A DNA stretch of 64,000 bases from CBDFHV01 sp965247705 (GTDB taxonomy: Bacteria; Pseudomonadota; Alphaproteobacteria; Rhodospirillales; CAMCUA01). The translations under genes and the position numbers were made by a program. The stretch covers positions 1 through 64,000 of the forward strand of contig CBDFHV010000059.1 in NCBI GenBank assembly GCA_965247705.1, in the 5' to 3' direction. Below, piece after piece: positions 7,756-16,984 of this stretch. The notes below the pieces were generated by a model that did not search any database, was not told the origin of the DNA, and saw only the letters and a list, made by a program, of their open reading frames with translations. The stretch's first letter is position 1, and each line of letters opens with the position of its first letter.

Positions 7756-9004
7756 GGTGGGCGCCTCGGCGGCGGCCCGCGCGCTGGCCCCGGCCGTCCT
7801 GACAGCGGCTGTTCTCCTTGTCGGACTCGGACCCGCCGGCGCCGAGTCCGAAACGGATGCGCGCGCGCGCCTGCGGGCCGTGGAAGCGAACGCCCAGGCC
7901 AGCGAATCCCGCGCCAAGGTGCTTCGAAACAAGGCGTCTGAACTTGCCGAGTCGGCGCGGCGCGGCAGGCGGGCCCTCGTCGAGCTTGCCCGCGAAGTTC
8001 AAGAGCAGGAATCAACCCTCGCCGGCCTGGATCGGGAGATCGCCGATCTCGCCGACCACGAAGCCCGTGTCGCCCGCAAGATCGCCGGCAACCGAGAATC
8101 GTCGGCCCGCGTGCTGATGGCGCTGCAGCGGGTGGCGCGACGGCCGTCTGAAGCCCTGATCGTCGACGCCGCGACCCCGGTTGAGACCGTACGCTCGGCG
8201 ATCCTGTTGCGTAGCGTGGTACCCCGTCTGGAGGCGCGGGTCGATCGGCTGCGCCAGGAAATGGCCGACTTGAAGAAAACGCGGCGCGCACTGGTGGCCA
8301 GGCGCGCGGAGCGGACGGATATGGCCGGCGTCCTCGCCGGGCAACGGAAACGCCTGGAATCCCTGATCGAGGACTACGCCACGGGAAGCAGCGAAGCCCG
8401 AATAGCCGGGGCCGCGGCGGCGGAACGGGCCAACGATCTGGCGCGGGAGGCCGCCGACCTTCGCGATCTCCTGGGCCGCCTGGATACCCAACGACGGGAC
8501 CGGGAAGCCCGTGAACGGGAAGCGCGGAAGACACGCCAGCGGGTGCCTCGGGAAGCCGGCGCAGTTCCACCGCCACCGCCGGCGGCGCAACGCCCGATCG
8601 CCGAATCCCGAGGCTCTCTGCCGTTCCCCGCCGTCGGGCGAATCGTCGGCCAATATGGTCAGAGAACGGGCCCCGGCATGACACGCAAGGGTCTGCTCCT
8701 ACGCACCGTGGACGGCGCCCAGGTCATCGCTCCTTACGGCGGTCGGGTCGTTTACGCCGGGCCCTTTCGGGGGTATGGGCTTCTCTTGATCATTGAGCAC
8801 GGCGCCGGATATCATACCCTGCTCGCCGGAATGGCCCGGGTCGATGTGGCTATCGGGCAATGGGTGCTGGCCGGGGAACCGGTGGCGACAATGGGGGCCG
8901 CCACTTCGGAACCGCCGGAATTATACGTGGAACTGCGCCGCAACGGACAGCCCATCAACCCGCTACCGTGGCTGGCAAATCGCAAGGGAAAGGTAAACGG
9001 ATGA
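7733..9004 (+). CDS. EnvC-like murein hydrolase activator (coiled coil plus LytM/M23 domain)
   Basis: A protein of about 423 residues with an N-terminal signal sequence (APAVLTAAVLLVGLGPAGA). Long coiled coils follow, from about residue 40 to 270. A proline-rich linker leads to a C-terminal LytM fold containing APYGGRVVYAGPFRGYG and the ending LYVELRRNGQPINPLPWL. The zinc ligands of active M23 endopeptidases are missing: TRKGLLL replaces the HxxxD region and YVELR replaces HxH. It is therefore probably a regulator of amidases, like EnvC, rather than an enzyme. The TTG at 7733 is chosen for its GAGGGA site; TTG 7718 and GTG 7757 are alternatives. It overlaps gpmI and shares ATGA with ctpA. Confidence 0.88.
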   Translation: MPPLPPNRVGASAAARALAPAVLTAAVLLVGLGPAGAESETDARARLRAVEANAQASESRAKVLRNKASELAESARRGRRALVELAREVQEQESTLAGLDREIADLADHEARVARKIAGNRESSARVLMALQRVARRPSEALIVDAATPVETVRSAILLRSVVPRLEARVDRLRQEMADLKKTRRALVARRAERTDMAGVLAGQRKRLESLIEDYATGSSEARIAGAAAAERANDLAREAADLRDLLGRLDTQRRDREAREREARKTRQRVPREAGAVPPPPPAAQRPIAESRGSLPFPAVGRIVGQYGQRTGPGMTRKGLLLRTVDGAQVIAPYGGRVVYAGPFRGYGLLLIIEHGAGYHTLLAGMARVDVAIGQWVLAGEPVATMGAATSEPPELYVELRRNGQPINPLPWLANRKGKVNG

Positions 9005-10293
9005 CGCATCGCAGGTCTTGTTTGGCCGTCTATATGACCGTTGTCGTCGGTCTCATGCTCGCCCCCGTGGCCTATGCCGCCGAGGACGATAAGAAGAGCG
9101 TCGACACCTACCGGCTGCTCAACCTGTTCGGCGATGTGTTCGAGCGCGTTCGATCCGACTACGTCGAATATCCCACCGACCAGGAACTCATCGAATCGGC
9201 GATCACGGGCATGTTGAGCTCGCTGGACCCGCACTCCAGCTACATGAACGCCAAGAATTTTCGCGAGATGCAGGTGCAGACTAGGGGTTCCTTTGGCGGC
9301 CTGGGCATCGAGGTCACGATGGAGCGCGGCCTGGTGAAGGTGGTGTCCCCCATTGACGACACGCCGGCCCACCGCGCGGGCGTGGAACCCGGCGACTTCA
9401 TCACCCATCTCGACGGTGACGCGGTGATGGGACTGACCCTGTCCGAGGCCGTGGAGAAGATGCGTGGCCCCGTGGGCACCGACCTCAAGCTCACCATTCG
9501 GCGCGGCACTCAGGACGCCTTCGATGTCACCCTCACCCGCGCCGTCGTCAAGATCGAAAGCGTGCGTTCCCAGATCGAGGGAACGATCGGCTACGTCCGG
9601 GTCACATCGTTCAGCGAGCAGTCCGACAAGGGGATCAAAAAAGCGTTCGGAAAGTTTGAAAAGGAGCTCGGGGACAAGCTCCAGGGGGTCGTGCTCGATC
9701 TGCGCAACAATCCGGGCGGCCTCCTCGATCAGGCCGTGGCGGTATCCGACACGTTCCTGGACAAGGGCGAAATCGTCTCCACCCGGTCTCGGCGGTCAGA
9801 AGATACCCAGCGCTTCAACGCCCGTCCCGGCGACCTGGCGGAGGGCCTGCCCATGATCGTGCTGGTGAACGGCGGATCGGCCTCGGCCTCGGAGATCGTT
9901 GCCGGCGCCCTGCAGGACCACCGGCGCGCCATCATCATGGGCACCAAGACCTTCGGCAAGGGTTCGGTCCAGACCATCATACCGTTGCCCGGCCACGGCG
10001 CGATGCGGTTGACCACGGCGCGCTACTTCACTCCCTCCGGCAGGTCAATCCAGGCCAAGGGAATCGACCCGGATATCGAGGTGATGCAGGCGAAGTTGGA
10101 AGCCCTCGACGCGCCCAGCCGCCGTCGCGAAGCCGATCTGCGCGGTGCACTGGATACGCCGAAAGATGGCGACGCGAAGGGGGAATCGCCCGAGGCTGAT
10201 GCCAAACCGGACACCCCGCAGGATTACCAGTTGGCTCGGGCCATCGATCTGTTGCGCGGTATCGGCCTCTACCGCAACGGTACCACGGAGTAG
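9001..10293 (+). CDS. ctpA: S41-family carboxy-terminal processing protease
   Basis: A periplasmic serine protease that trims C-termini of proteins, often cell-wall enzymes. The 430-residue protein has a signal peptide ending near VAYAAED. A PDZ domain covers about residues 95-180 (GSFGGLGIEVTMERG, VEPGDFITHLDGD). The S41 catalytic core has Ser in GSASASE (292-298) and Lys320 in FGKGSVQT, the Ser-Lys dyad. The last 90 residues are charged and low in complexity. ATGA overlap with the EnvC-like gene points to joint control of peptidoglycan hydrolysis. Confidence 0.95.
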   Translation: MTHRRSCLAVYMTVVVGLMLAPVAYAAEDDKKSVDTYRLLNLFGDVFERVRSDYVEYPTDQELIESAITGMLSSLDPHSSYMNAKNFREMQVQTRGSFGGLGIEVTMERGLVKVVSPIDDTPAHRAGVEPGDFITHLDGDAVMGLTLSEAVEKMRGPVGTDLKLTIRRGTQDAFDVTLTRAVVKIESVRSQIEGTIGYVRVTSFSEQSDKGIKKAFGKFEKELGDKLQGVVLDLRNNPGGLLDQAVAVSDTFLDKGEIVSTRSRRSEDTQRFNARPGDLAEGLPMIVLVNGGSASASEIVAGALQDHRRAIIMGTKTFGKGSVQTIIPLPGHGAMRLTTARYFTPSGRSIQAKGIDPDIEVMQAKLEALDAPSRRREADLRGALDTPKDGDAKGESPEADAKPDTPQDYQLARAIDLLRGIGLYRNGTTE

Positions 10294-10307
10294 CGGGACC
10301 ATAGGCG

Positions 10308-10335
10308 CCGTCGGCGGACACCGTTCCGCCGACGG
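10308..10335. other. Hairpin between ctpA and the deacetylase gene
   Basis: An 11-bp perfect inverted repeat (10308-10318 and 10325-10335) has a 6-nt loop and no following T-tract. It may be a weak or Rho-assisted terminator or an RNA-processing site; the sequence does not decide between these. Confidence 0.4.
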
Positions 10336-10350
10336 GTAGCGAGGGATGGC

Positions 10351-11994
10351 GTGAAGCTTCCCTTCAATCTGGGGCGGCGCCGAAAGTCGGACGCCGAGGA
10401 CGAAGAGGACCCGGAGTTCGCCGGGGATCCCGACGACCTCTACGATCCGGACGATCCCGACCGGGAATCCTCGACCGCTCCGCCAGACGATAGACCGGCG
10501 GCGGCCGACGGCGAGGATTCGGAAGCGGAGCCAGTGGGCGGGGAAACGGACGCCGGCGAAGACGATCTCGAAGACCCGGCCGATTTCGATGATGATGACG
10601 ACGATGGCGCCAGGGACGACAAGCCGTCCCGTCGCCTATGGCCGCCGCCGCGGGTGGCGGTATTCGCGACCATCGGTGTGGCTGGTGTGCTGGTGGTGGG
10701 CGGCATCGTCTGGTGGCTGATGGGCACCCCCGACGACGGCATGGCCGCGGACCACGGCGCCCCGAAGGGCCCCCGGGTGGTCGTGCCCCTGGCGCCCAAA
10801 TCGGCCGCCGGTAGCCTGAACCAGCTAGTGGAGTCCAAGCCCGGAAACCCTGCCACGCCGCCGGCTGGTGGGCTCACGCCGTCACCGATGGGGCTTACGC
10901 CGTCACCTGCCGGGCTTGCGCCGGCACCCGCCGGACTTGCGCCGCCGCCGACATCGCCGGCAATGACCGAGGAGTCCGCCCCAGGGCAGTCCCTGGACGG
11001 CCCGAGCACCGCCATGGTCGAATCTCCCACGACCTCGCCGGCGGGGGAAGAGGTTCCCCAAGGGTCGACGGCGACATCGGAAGCGCTGCCCGCGGCCGCC
11101 GAGTCGACGCCGGGCGCCGGAATCGTCGTCGCATCCGTCGCTCCCGGCGCTTTCGGCGGTCTGGCGCCAGACGCCGACGTCGTACCCCTCGATCCGGTGC
11201 CGGATGCGGCCCTAATCGAAGAACGGGACGGAGGGAATCTGCCGAAGACCGGAGAAGACGGGCGGCGGCCGTGGCAGGTCTACGCGAAGGCTTTCCAGCC
11301 GCCCGAGAACGTGCGCGGATTGATCGGCATTGTGGTGGTGGAGATGGGGTTGAGCCCCACGGCCACCGAAGCCGCCATTCGCTACCTGCCATCACCGATA
11401 ACCCTGGCATTCGATCCCTATGCACAGGATCTGGAGTCCTGGGGTCGCCGCGCCCGGGAGGCGGGCCATGAGTTCCTGGTTTCCCTGCCCATGGAGCCCG
11501 AGGGCTTCCCGGCGGTGGATCCGGGGCCGTTCGCGCTGCTGACGTCGCAGGAGCCGGCGGAACGTCGTGAGCGCCTCGAAACCGTCATGGGCCGGATGGC
11601 GGGCTACGTGGGGATGTTGGGTTTGCACGGGTCGCGTTTCATGGCCGAAGAAGAACTTGTGACCCCTGTCCTGACGGCCATGAAATGGCGCGGCGTGCTG
11701 TTTGTCGATGCGAGCCTGACGGCCCAATCCCAGGGTCCCGTGCTGGCCGCCAAACTCAAACTGCCATGGGCGAAGGTGGACTTGGCGCTGGATGACGATC
11801 CCCTGGCCAACCAGATCGACAGCGCCTTGGCCAACTTGAGCGCGCTGGCGGGCAAGAACGGTGTGGCCATCGCAATGGTTCGGCCGTATCCCACCACCCT
11901 GAAACGCCTGGCTGCTTGGATTCCAGGCTTGAAGGACCAAGGCCTGACCCTGGCGCCGGTGTCCGCCCTGGCCGGCCGGCAGGCGCTTCCTTGA
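10351..11994 (+). CDS. Divergent polysaccharide deacetylase family protein, membrane anchored
   Basis: A 547-residue protein starting at GTG. The first 95 residues are extremely acidic (runs of Asp and Glu). A single membrane helix (about residues 103-126, ending IVWWLMG) follows, then a Pro/Ala/Gly-rich spacer with a repeated LTPSPxGL/LAPAPAGL motif. The C-terminal 220 residues resemble the divergent polysaccharide deacetylase family (formerly DUF610), with GIVVVEMGLSPTAT, MEPEGF and GLHGSRFM. Members commonly follow ctpA in alphaproteobacteria. Envelope location is inferred; enzymatic activity is unproven. It overlaps the rppH start. Confidence 0.85.
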   Translation: MKLPFNLGRRRKSDAEDEEDPEFAGDPDDLYDPDDPDRESSTAPPDDRPAAADGEDSEAEPVGGETDAGEDDLEDPADFDDDDDDGARDDKPSRRLWPPPRVAVFATIGVAGVLVVGGIVWWLMGTPDDGMAADHGAPKGPRVVVPLAPKSAAGSLNQLVESKPGNPATPPAGGLTPSPMGLTPSPAGLAPAPAGLAPPPTSPAMTEESAPGQSLDGPSTAMVESPTTSPAGEEVPQGSTATSEALPAAAESTPGAGIVVASVAPGAFGGLAPDADVVPLDPVPDAALIEERDGGNLPKTGEDGRRPWQVYAKAFQPPENVRGLIGIVVVEMGLSPTATEAAIRYLPSPITLAFDPYAQDLESWGRRAREAGHEFLVSLPMEPEGFPAVDPGPFALLTSQEPAERRERLETVMGRMAGYVGMLGLHGSRFMAEEELVTPVLTAMKWRGVLFVDASLTAQSQGPVLAAKLKLPWAKVDLALDDDPLANQIDSALANLSALAGKNGVAIAMVRPYPTTLKRLAAWIPGLKDQGLTLAPVSALAGRQALP

Positions 11995-12509
11995 ATCGAT
12001 CGACGGGCGAGACAGGGACTTACCGGCCCTGCGTCGGCGCGGTTGTGTTCGCCCGCGACGGCCGAGTCCTGATGGGGCGACGGACCGGCATGGCGGGTGA
12101 ATTCTGGCAGTTCCCCCAGGGTGGCATCGATGCGGGCGAGACCCCGCGCGAAGCCCTCCTTCGCGAAGTAGAGGAGGAGATTGGCACCGATCAAGTCACC
12201 ATTGTCGCCGAATGCGGGGACTGGCTGAGCTACGACCTGCCGCCCGAGATTGCCGATCGCATGTGGGGCGGGAGGTATCGCGGCCAACGACAGAAGTGGT
12301 TCGCGCTGCGATTCACCGGCGAGGACGATGACATCCGTCTCGACGCGCACCAACTGCCGGAGTTCGATGCCTGGCGCTGGGTTCGCCTGTCGGAGGCGCC
12401 GACGCTGATCATCGAATTCAAGCGCCCGGTTTACGAACGCATCGTTGCCGCCTTCTCCGCCCTCGCCGAAGGCTCACCGCTCAGCGGAGACGAACCGCCG
12501 TCCCATTAG
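11991..12509 (+). CDS. rppH: RNA pyrophosphohydrolase
   Basis: Removes pyrophosphate from mRNA 5' ends and so starts mRNA decay; related enzymes also cleave diadenosine polyphosphates. The 172-residue protein has a complete Nudix box (GGIDAGETPREALLREV followed by EEIG, near residues 47-68), preceded by YRPCVGAVVFARDGRVLMG and WQFPQ. The TTG start at 11991 overlaps the preceding stop and gives the usual length. Its last 29 bp overlap the 3' end of the convergent YbjQ-family gene. Confidence 0.93.
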   Translation: MNRSTGETGTYRPCVGAVVFARDGRVLMGRRTGMAGEFWQFPQGGIDAGETPREALLREVEEEIGTDQVTIVAECGDWLSYDLPPEIADRMWGGRYRGQRQKWFALRFTGEDDDIRLDAHQLPEFDAWRWVRLSEAPTLIIEFKRPVYERIVAAFSALAEGSPLSGDEPPSH

Positions 12510-12804
12510 CCACGACCATCCACATGGTGCGGCTTTCGCCGCCAATGGACTGGTAGTCGATGTCGATGGCGACCACCGCGTCGGCACCCATGGTCTCGGC
12601 CCGTTCCCGCAGTTTCCTCATGGCGCGGTCCTTGGCGTAGACGAGTTCGTCCTCGTAGCCCGAGAGGTGTTCCTCGCTCAAGTTGCGTACGTCGTCGATA
12701 TAGGTTCGGAAAATGCTTGCACCCATGATTGCCTCTCCTGAAATCACGCCCAGGTAGGTCTCAATAGGACGTCCCTCGATGAAGTCCGTGGTCGTGGTCA
12801 GCAT
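12481..12804 (-). CDS. YbjQ/UPF0145 family protein
   Basis: A 107-residue member of the YbjQ family, whose small conserved fold is annotated as heavy-metal-binding. Seen here are TTTDFIEGRPIETYLGVISGE at the start, a central FRTYIDDVRNL, and ALxxGADAVVAIDIDYQ-like AETMGADAVVAIDIDY near the end. The function is unknown in all organisms. The start at 12804 is chosen because the residues upstream do not resemble the family. It overlaps the end of rppH tail-to-tail. Confidence 0.85.
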   Translation of the reverse strand: MLTTTTDFIEGRPIETYLGVISGEAIMGASIFRTYIDDVRNLSEEHLSGYEDELVYAKDRAMRKLRERAETMGADAVVAIDIDYQSIGGESRTMWMVVANGTAVRLR

Positions 12805-12957
12805 GGGTGTTCCTTTTCTGGCGCATCGTCGTGCCGTGACGGAACGCGCAGAATACACCATCGTTCCTTGGTGTTATCCCCTCCCGCAGGGCAACGGATT
12901 GCGTGTCCGCCGCGCCTTCGCCACCATGGGGCATTCACCAGCCGGGCGGGGGCGGCC

Positions 12958-13200
12958 ATGAAGACCGTGGGACAGGAACCAGCGAAGCGTGAGGCCAGTG
13001 TGTCCCGCGAAGAGGAGATCGCGGTGCTGCGGCGCGAACTGGCGGCCCTCGGTCTGACCATTCCGAATGGTTTGGAAGGCCAGTGGGCCGATGCCTGGAT
13101 GCGTATCGAGGTCCTTACCCGCCGCGTACGGCAACGCGCGGGGCGGGAGGGTGGGGAGCCGGCGCACCTGTTTTCCGTGGATCGGACCCCCCGCCCATGA
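12958..13200 (+). CDS. Small hypothetical protein upstream of amidase
   Basis: An 80-residue protein, charged and probably helical (SREEEIAVLRRELAALGL, then WADAWMRIEVLTRRVRQR). It has no signal peptide or membrane segment, and I do not recognise the family. Its stop overlaps the amidase start as ATGA, which supports it as a real, translationally coupled gene. The ATG at 12958 is preferred over an upstream in-frame GTG, which would add about 30 Pro/Arg-rich residues. Confidence 0.6.
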   Translation: MKTVGQEPAKREASVSREEEIAVLRRELAALGLTIPNGLEGQWADAWMRIEVLTRRVRQRAGREGGEPAHLFSVDRTPRP

Positions 13201-14591
13201 CGCCGCCGCTTCATCCCCTGACCATCGCCGAGGCGGGACGCCGGATTGCCGACGGGTCCCTGTCGCCGGTGGACCTCGTGGACACCGTGTTCGCGCGCAT
13301 CGAGGCCCTGGAGCCTGAACTCCACGCCTACGCCACGCCCATGGTCGAGTCGGCGCGGACCGCTGCCCGGCAGGCGGCGGAGGACATCGCCGGCGGCCGC
13401 TACCGTGGCCCCTTACATGGCATTCCCCTGGCCATCAAGGACATCTACGACACGGCGGGGGTGCGCACCGCCTACGGCTCGCCACGGCATCTCGACCGGG
13501 TCCCCGACCGCGACGCCACCACCGTGGGGCGCCTGAAGGCCGCCGGCGCCATCGTCGTCGGCAAGGCCACCACCCACGAGTTCGCCATGGGCGGGCCCGA
13601 ATTCGACGGGCCCTTTCCGCCGGCCCGCAATCCCTGGGACCGGACACGGTTCACCGGCGGATCCAGCAGCGGTTCCGGGGCCGCCGTGCCGGCCGGCCTG
13701 GCGCTGGGGGCCATGGGCAGCGACACCATGGGCTCGATCCGTATTCCCGCCGCCTATTGCGGCATGGCGGGCCTCAAGCCAACCTACGGGCTGGTGAGCC
13801 GCGCCGGGGTGGCGCCCCTGGCCTGGTCCCTGGACACTTGCGGGCCCATGGCCTGGACCGCCGAGGACTGCGCCATCATGCTGGAGGCCCTGGCCGGCCC
13901 CGATCCGCAAGACCCCACCACGGCCAAGTCCGTGGCGTTCGATGCAGACACGCTGCATGAACGCTCCGTCGCCGGGCTTCGCCTCGGCGTCGTCCGCCAT
14001 TTCCATGAAGTGGATGAGAAGGCCGCGGACACCACCTTGGCGGCCCTGGAGGCGGCTCTGCGGACGTTTGCCGACTTGGGGTGCAAGGTTGTCGACGTGC
14101 GCTTGTCGCCGCTGTGGGACTACGGGGCCGCCACCTACGTCATCTGCCTGTCGGAGGCCTATGCCTTTCACGCGCCGGCCCTGCGGGAGGATCCCAGGGC
14201 CTACGGACCGCGCAACCTGGAGAAGTTCAGCCTGGGCGGCACCATCAAAGCCGGCGCCTACGTGGATGCCCTGCGGGTTCGCGCCTCCCTGTCAGCGGAA
14301 ATGGGCGCCGCGCTGACCGACGTGGACGCCTTGATCACCGTAGGCGCCTGGGACGTGGCGCCGCCGATCGATTCCGTTTCCACGCTGGGGAGTCTGGAAA
14401 CGCCATCGATTACCGCGCCCTTCAACCTGACGGGCGTGCCCGCGGCATCGGTCTGCACCGGGTTTGATTCAAATGGCATGCCCCTCGGCATGCAGATCGC
14501 CGGCCGGGCTTTCGACGAGGCCACGGTGCTGGCCCTGGCCCATGCCTACGAACAGGCGACCCCGTGGCGAGAGCGTCGGCCAGCCGGGTGA
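13197..14591 (+). CDS. Amidase (amidase-signature family)
   Basis: A 464-residue hydrolase with the Ser-cisSer-Lys triad: Lys81 in LAIKDIYDT, the Gly/Ser-rich GGSSSGSGAA near 154-163, and the nucleophile Ser180 in SDTMGSIRIPAA. At position 178 Met replaces the nearly invariant Gly of the signature DTGGS, which is odd. Substrate cannot be told; relatives include GatA, indoleacetamide and aryl-amide hydrolases. It is not in a gatCAB operon, so a catabolic amidase is more likely than GatA. It overlaps both neighbours (ATGA upstream; queG downstream). Confidence 0.9.
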   Translation: MTPPLHPLTIAEAGRRIADGSLSPVDLVDTVFARIEALEPELHAYATPMVESARTAARQAAEDIAGGRYRGPLHGIPLAIKDIYDTAGVRTAYGSPRHLDRVPDRDATTVGRLKAAGAIVVGKATTHEFAMGGPEFDGPFPPARNPWDRTRFTGGSSSGSGAAVPAGLALGAMGSDTMGSIRIPAAYCGMAGLKPTYGLVSRAGVAPLAWSLDTCGPMAWTAEDCAIMLEALAGPDPQDPTTAKSVAFDADTLHERSVAGLRLGVVRHFHEVDEKAADTTLAALEAALRTFADLGCKVVDVRLSPLWDYGAATYVICLSEAYAFHAPALREDPRAYGPRNLEKFSLGGTIKAGAYVDALRVRASLSAEMGAALTDVDALITVGAWDVAPPIDSVSTLGSLETPSITAPFNLTGVPAASVCTGFDSNGMPLGMQIAGRAFDEATVLALAHAYEQATPWRERRPAG

Positions 14592-15664
14592 GTGGCGCGG
14601 CGTCCCCGCGGGCGGTGAAGGACGCCATCGGGTTGCGGGCCCGGCACTTGGGCTTCGATGCGGTGGGTTTGTGCACCGCCGTTAGGGATGCTGGAAACGC
14701 CGCCGACCTGGCCACCTTTCTCGACCGGGGTCTGCAGGGGGATATGGACTGGCTTGCGCGCCATCGGGCGCGCCGTACCGATCCCCGGACCCTGTGGCCC
14801 GAAGCGCGGACGATCGTCGCCCTCGGGGTCAACTACGGACCCGGCGGGACGGGTGTTTCGGGCGATCCCCTGGCCATCCTGAAGCAACGGGACCGGGCCG
14901 CCATCAGCGTCTATGCCCGGGGCCGGGACTATCACGACGTGGTCAAGAAGAAGCTGAAGGCCCTCGGCCGATGGATGGTCGAAACCCTCGACTGCCAGGT
15001 CAAGGTCTTCGTCGATACCGCGCCGGTGATGGAGAAGCCCGCGGCCGCAAGGGCGGGGATCGGCTGGCAAGGCAAACATACCAACCTGCTGAGCCGGGAA
15101 TTCGGTTCCTGGCTGTTTCTGGGCGAGGTGTTCACCGATCTCGATTTGCCGGCGGACGACCCGGCGGTGGACCACTGCGGGTCTTGCGACGCCTGCCGGC
15201 AGGCCTGCCCGACCGATGCCCTGCCGGCGCCCCGCCGCATCGATCCCACCCGCTGCATCTCGTACCTGACCATCGAGCACAAGGGCCCCATTGCGGCGGA
15301 TCTCATGGCCGCCATGGGCAACCGGGTCTACGGCTGCGACGACTGTCTGGCCGTCTGCCCGTGGAACAAGTTCGCCACGCCGACCACGGAACCGGGCCTG
15401 ATGCCCCGGGTGGAACTTACCGCTCCCCGCCTGTCGGACCTGGCGACGTTGGACGAGGCCCAGTTCCGCCGCCTGTTCGCCGGCTCGCCCATCAAGCGCA
15501 CCGGCCGCGACCGTTTCCTGCGCAATGTGGCCATCGCCGTCGGCAACAGCGGCGACCCATCATTAGGACCGACCGCCCGGCGCCTCGCCGAGGATGCGTC
15601 CCCGCTCGTCCGCGAGGCCGGCGGCTGGGCGGAGCGCAGACTCCGCGTCGGAGAGGACGATTAG
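14588..15664 (+). CDS. queG: Epoxyqueuosine reductase
   Basis: Catalyses the last step of queuosine tRNA modification, reducing epoxyqueuosine with a cobalamin and two 4Fe-4S clusters. The cluster motifs CGSCDACRQACPTDAL and CDDCLAVCPW are complete, and the family block GIGWQGKHTNLLSREFGSW is present. The GTG at 14588 overlaps the amidase stop (GTGA) and gives about 358 residues. An in-frame GTG at 14564 would add eight residues. The Fe-S domain precedes a HEAT-like C-terminus (RNVAIAVGNSGD). Confidence 0.93.
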   Translation: MSGAASPRAVKDAIGLRARHLGFDAVGLCTAVRDAGNAADLATFLDRGLQGDMDWLARHRARRTDPRTLWPEARTIVALGVNYGPGGTGVSGDPLAILKQRDRAAISVYARGRDYHDVVKKKLKALGRWMVETLDCQVKVFVDTAPVMEKPAAARAGIGWQGKHTNLLSREFGSWLFLGEVFTDLDLPADDPAVDHCGSCDACRQACPTDALPAPRRIDPTRCISYLTIEHKGPIAADLMAAMGNRVYGCDDCLAVCPWNKFATPTTEPGLMPRVELTAPRLSDLATLDEAQFRRLFAGSPIKRTGRDRFLRNVAIAVGNSGDPSLGPTARRLAEDASPLVREAGGWAERRLRVGEDD

Positions 15665-15984
15665 CGTTTGGCCTCGAAGAAGGGGGCGGCCACCAGAATC
15701 TTGTTTTCCTGGCGCAGCAGATATCCCAACTCCCCGGCTTTCTTGATATAGGCCTGCCACGAGGGATCGGCCTGCATGGCGGCCCGCTTGGTGGCCCGGT
15801 CGGCCGCGTCCTCGTAGGCCCAGACATGGACGAAGGTGTTGATCTCGCCCACGTCCGTGAAGGCCCACAGGACCGGCTCGCCAAGATGGCGCTTCTGGGT
15901 CGCCATCCCTTCCTTCTCGTAAAACTCCATGTAGGCGTTCAGGGTGCCGGGGTGGACGGCATAGGTGCGGTGATCGAAGATCAT
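15661..15984 (-). CDS. NIPSNAP family protein
   Basis: A 107-residue protein with the ferredoxin-like dimeric alpha/beta NIPSNAP fold: the start MIFDHRTYAVHPGTLNAYME, central VLWAFTDVGEINTFVHVWAY, and a C-terminal strand KILVAAPFF. The biochemical role of bacterial members is unknown; many lie near catabolic genes. The ATG at 15984 is chosen because it gives the standard family N-terminus. It converges with queG, overlapping by four bases. Confidence 0.85.
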   Translation of the reverse strand: MIFDHRTYAVHPGTLNAYMEFYEKEGMATQKRHLGEPVLWAFTDVGEINTFVHVWAYEDAADRATKRAAMQADPSWQAYIKKAGELGYLLRQENKILVAAPFFEAKR

Positions 15985-16093
15985 GGCGCGGTCTCCCAAT
16001 ATGGATCGAGGCGGAAGGCACGCCGGCCAGCGTGCCCGGTTCCGTTAAAGCATGCCCGGATAGCAGGCGCATGGGAAAATCCGTGACCGGGAT

Positions 16094-16984
16094 TCAAGGC
16101 CTCGGTAACGGGGGCGGCGACACGCTTCCTCGGTTCTGGAACCGGTGGCGGGCGATGACCTCGCCGATGCCGGGTACCGCGGCGCGGGCCACCGCGCTGG
16201 CGATGGGACCCCAGGCGCCTTCCAGGCTGCCGGCCGCGACCTGGTTGGCCTGGGAGGCACGGCCCACGCTGTTGCCGGCCGGGTCACGCACCTCCCACAC
16301 GATGCTGACCCGCTGGCGCCCCTGGGATGGCGGGTCGACGACGATTGTTCCCGCCACCCGGTAGGGCGCGGTTCGGGGGTCATTGGACACGATCAGCCCG
16401 GCCGCGCGCAGGGCCTTGCCGAGAGCCGCGGCGAGGGCGCGATTGCCGTCGCCCGGCGCCCCCTGCGCCCCGACGACGTGCACATCGGGGGTGGCGGTCG
16501 CCGCGTCGTCGTCCGCCTCCGCGTCGCGAAGAAGCGCGGCCACGATCCGCGATCCTTCGCTGCCGACCCGGGACAGCAGCCGAGGGTCGCCGTAGTCCCA
16601 TTGCCAGCGGGGGCCCAGGATGCCTTGGGTCTGGAAGCCGATGGGCGCGCGGTCTCCGTCGAGCAGGGTCCAGTGGATCAGCATGATGTAGGGCAGGGAC
16701 GGGTCGTCCCGATTCGGCTCGGCTCGGCCGGTCACCACGAATCGGGTCTGCGTGCCGCCGCCTACCGTCGCCTGGACGTTTTCCTTGGTGAGGGCACGGG
16801 CCAGGGACTCCGCGAGCAGTCGCGACAGGGGCTCGGCGGCGCCCGCTACGGGCTCGACCCGCACCTCGACGGGGTCTGTCGGCGTGGCCAGGGGCGGGGG
16901 AGCCCCTCGGAACGGTTTTGGCAGGGGCGCGCAGGCCGCGATCAGCGCGACAAGGGCCAGGGAAGGCGCCACCAAGCCTTTCAT
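16094..16984 (-). CDS. Hypothetical lipoprotein
   Basis: A 296-residue protein with a lipoprotein signal: MKGLVAPSLALVALIAAC, with lipobox LIAAC and Cys18 as the lipidated residue. The rest looks like a soluble alpha/beta protein with two similar parts, each with RFVVTGRAEP- or YRVAGTIVVDPP-like strands. That suggests an internal duplication. No known family is recognised. Outer- or inner-membrane anchoring in the periplasm is inferred from the lipobox. Confidence 0.7.
   Translation of the reverse strand: MKGLVAPSLALVALIAACAPLPKPFRGAPPPLATPTDPVEVRVEPVAGAAEPLSRLLAESLARALTKENVQATVGGGTQTRFVVTGRAEPNRDDPSLPYIMLIHWTLLDGDRAPIGFQTQGILGPRWQWDYGDPRLLSRVGSEGSRIVAALLRDAEADDDAATATPDVHVVGAQGAPGDGNRALAAALGKALRAAGLIVSNDPRTAPYRVAGTIVVDPPSQGRQRVSIVWEVRDPAGNSVGRASQANQVAAGSLEGAWGPIASAVARAAVPGIGEVIARHRFQNRGSVSPPPLPRP

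Noticed and set aside
6094..7932. Open frame of about 600 codons antisense to gpmI
   Set aside because: Its sequence is rich in His, Gly and Arg with no domain, while gpmI on the plus strand is conserved throughout.
10308..10335. Rho-independent terminator after ctpA
   Set aside because: The stem is strong but no T-tract follows, so it is listed only as a hairpin.
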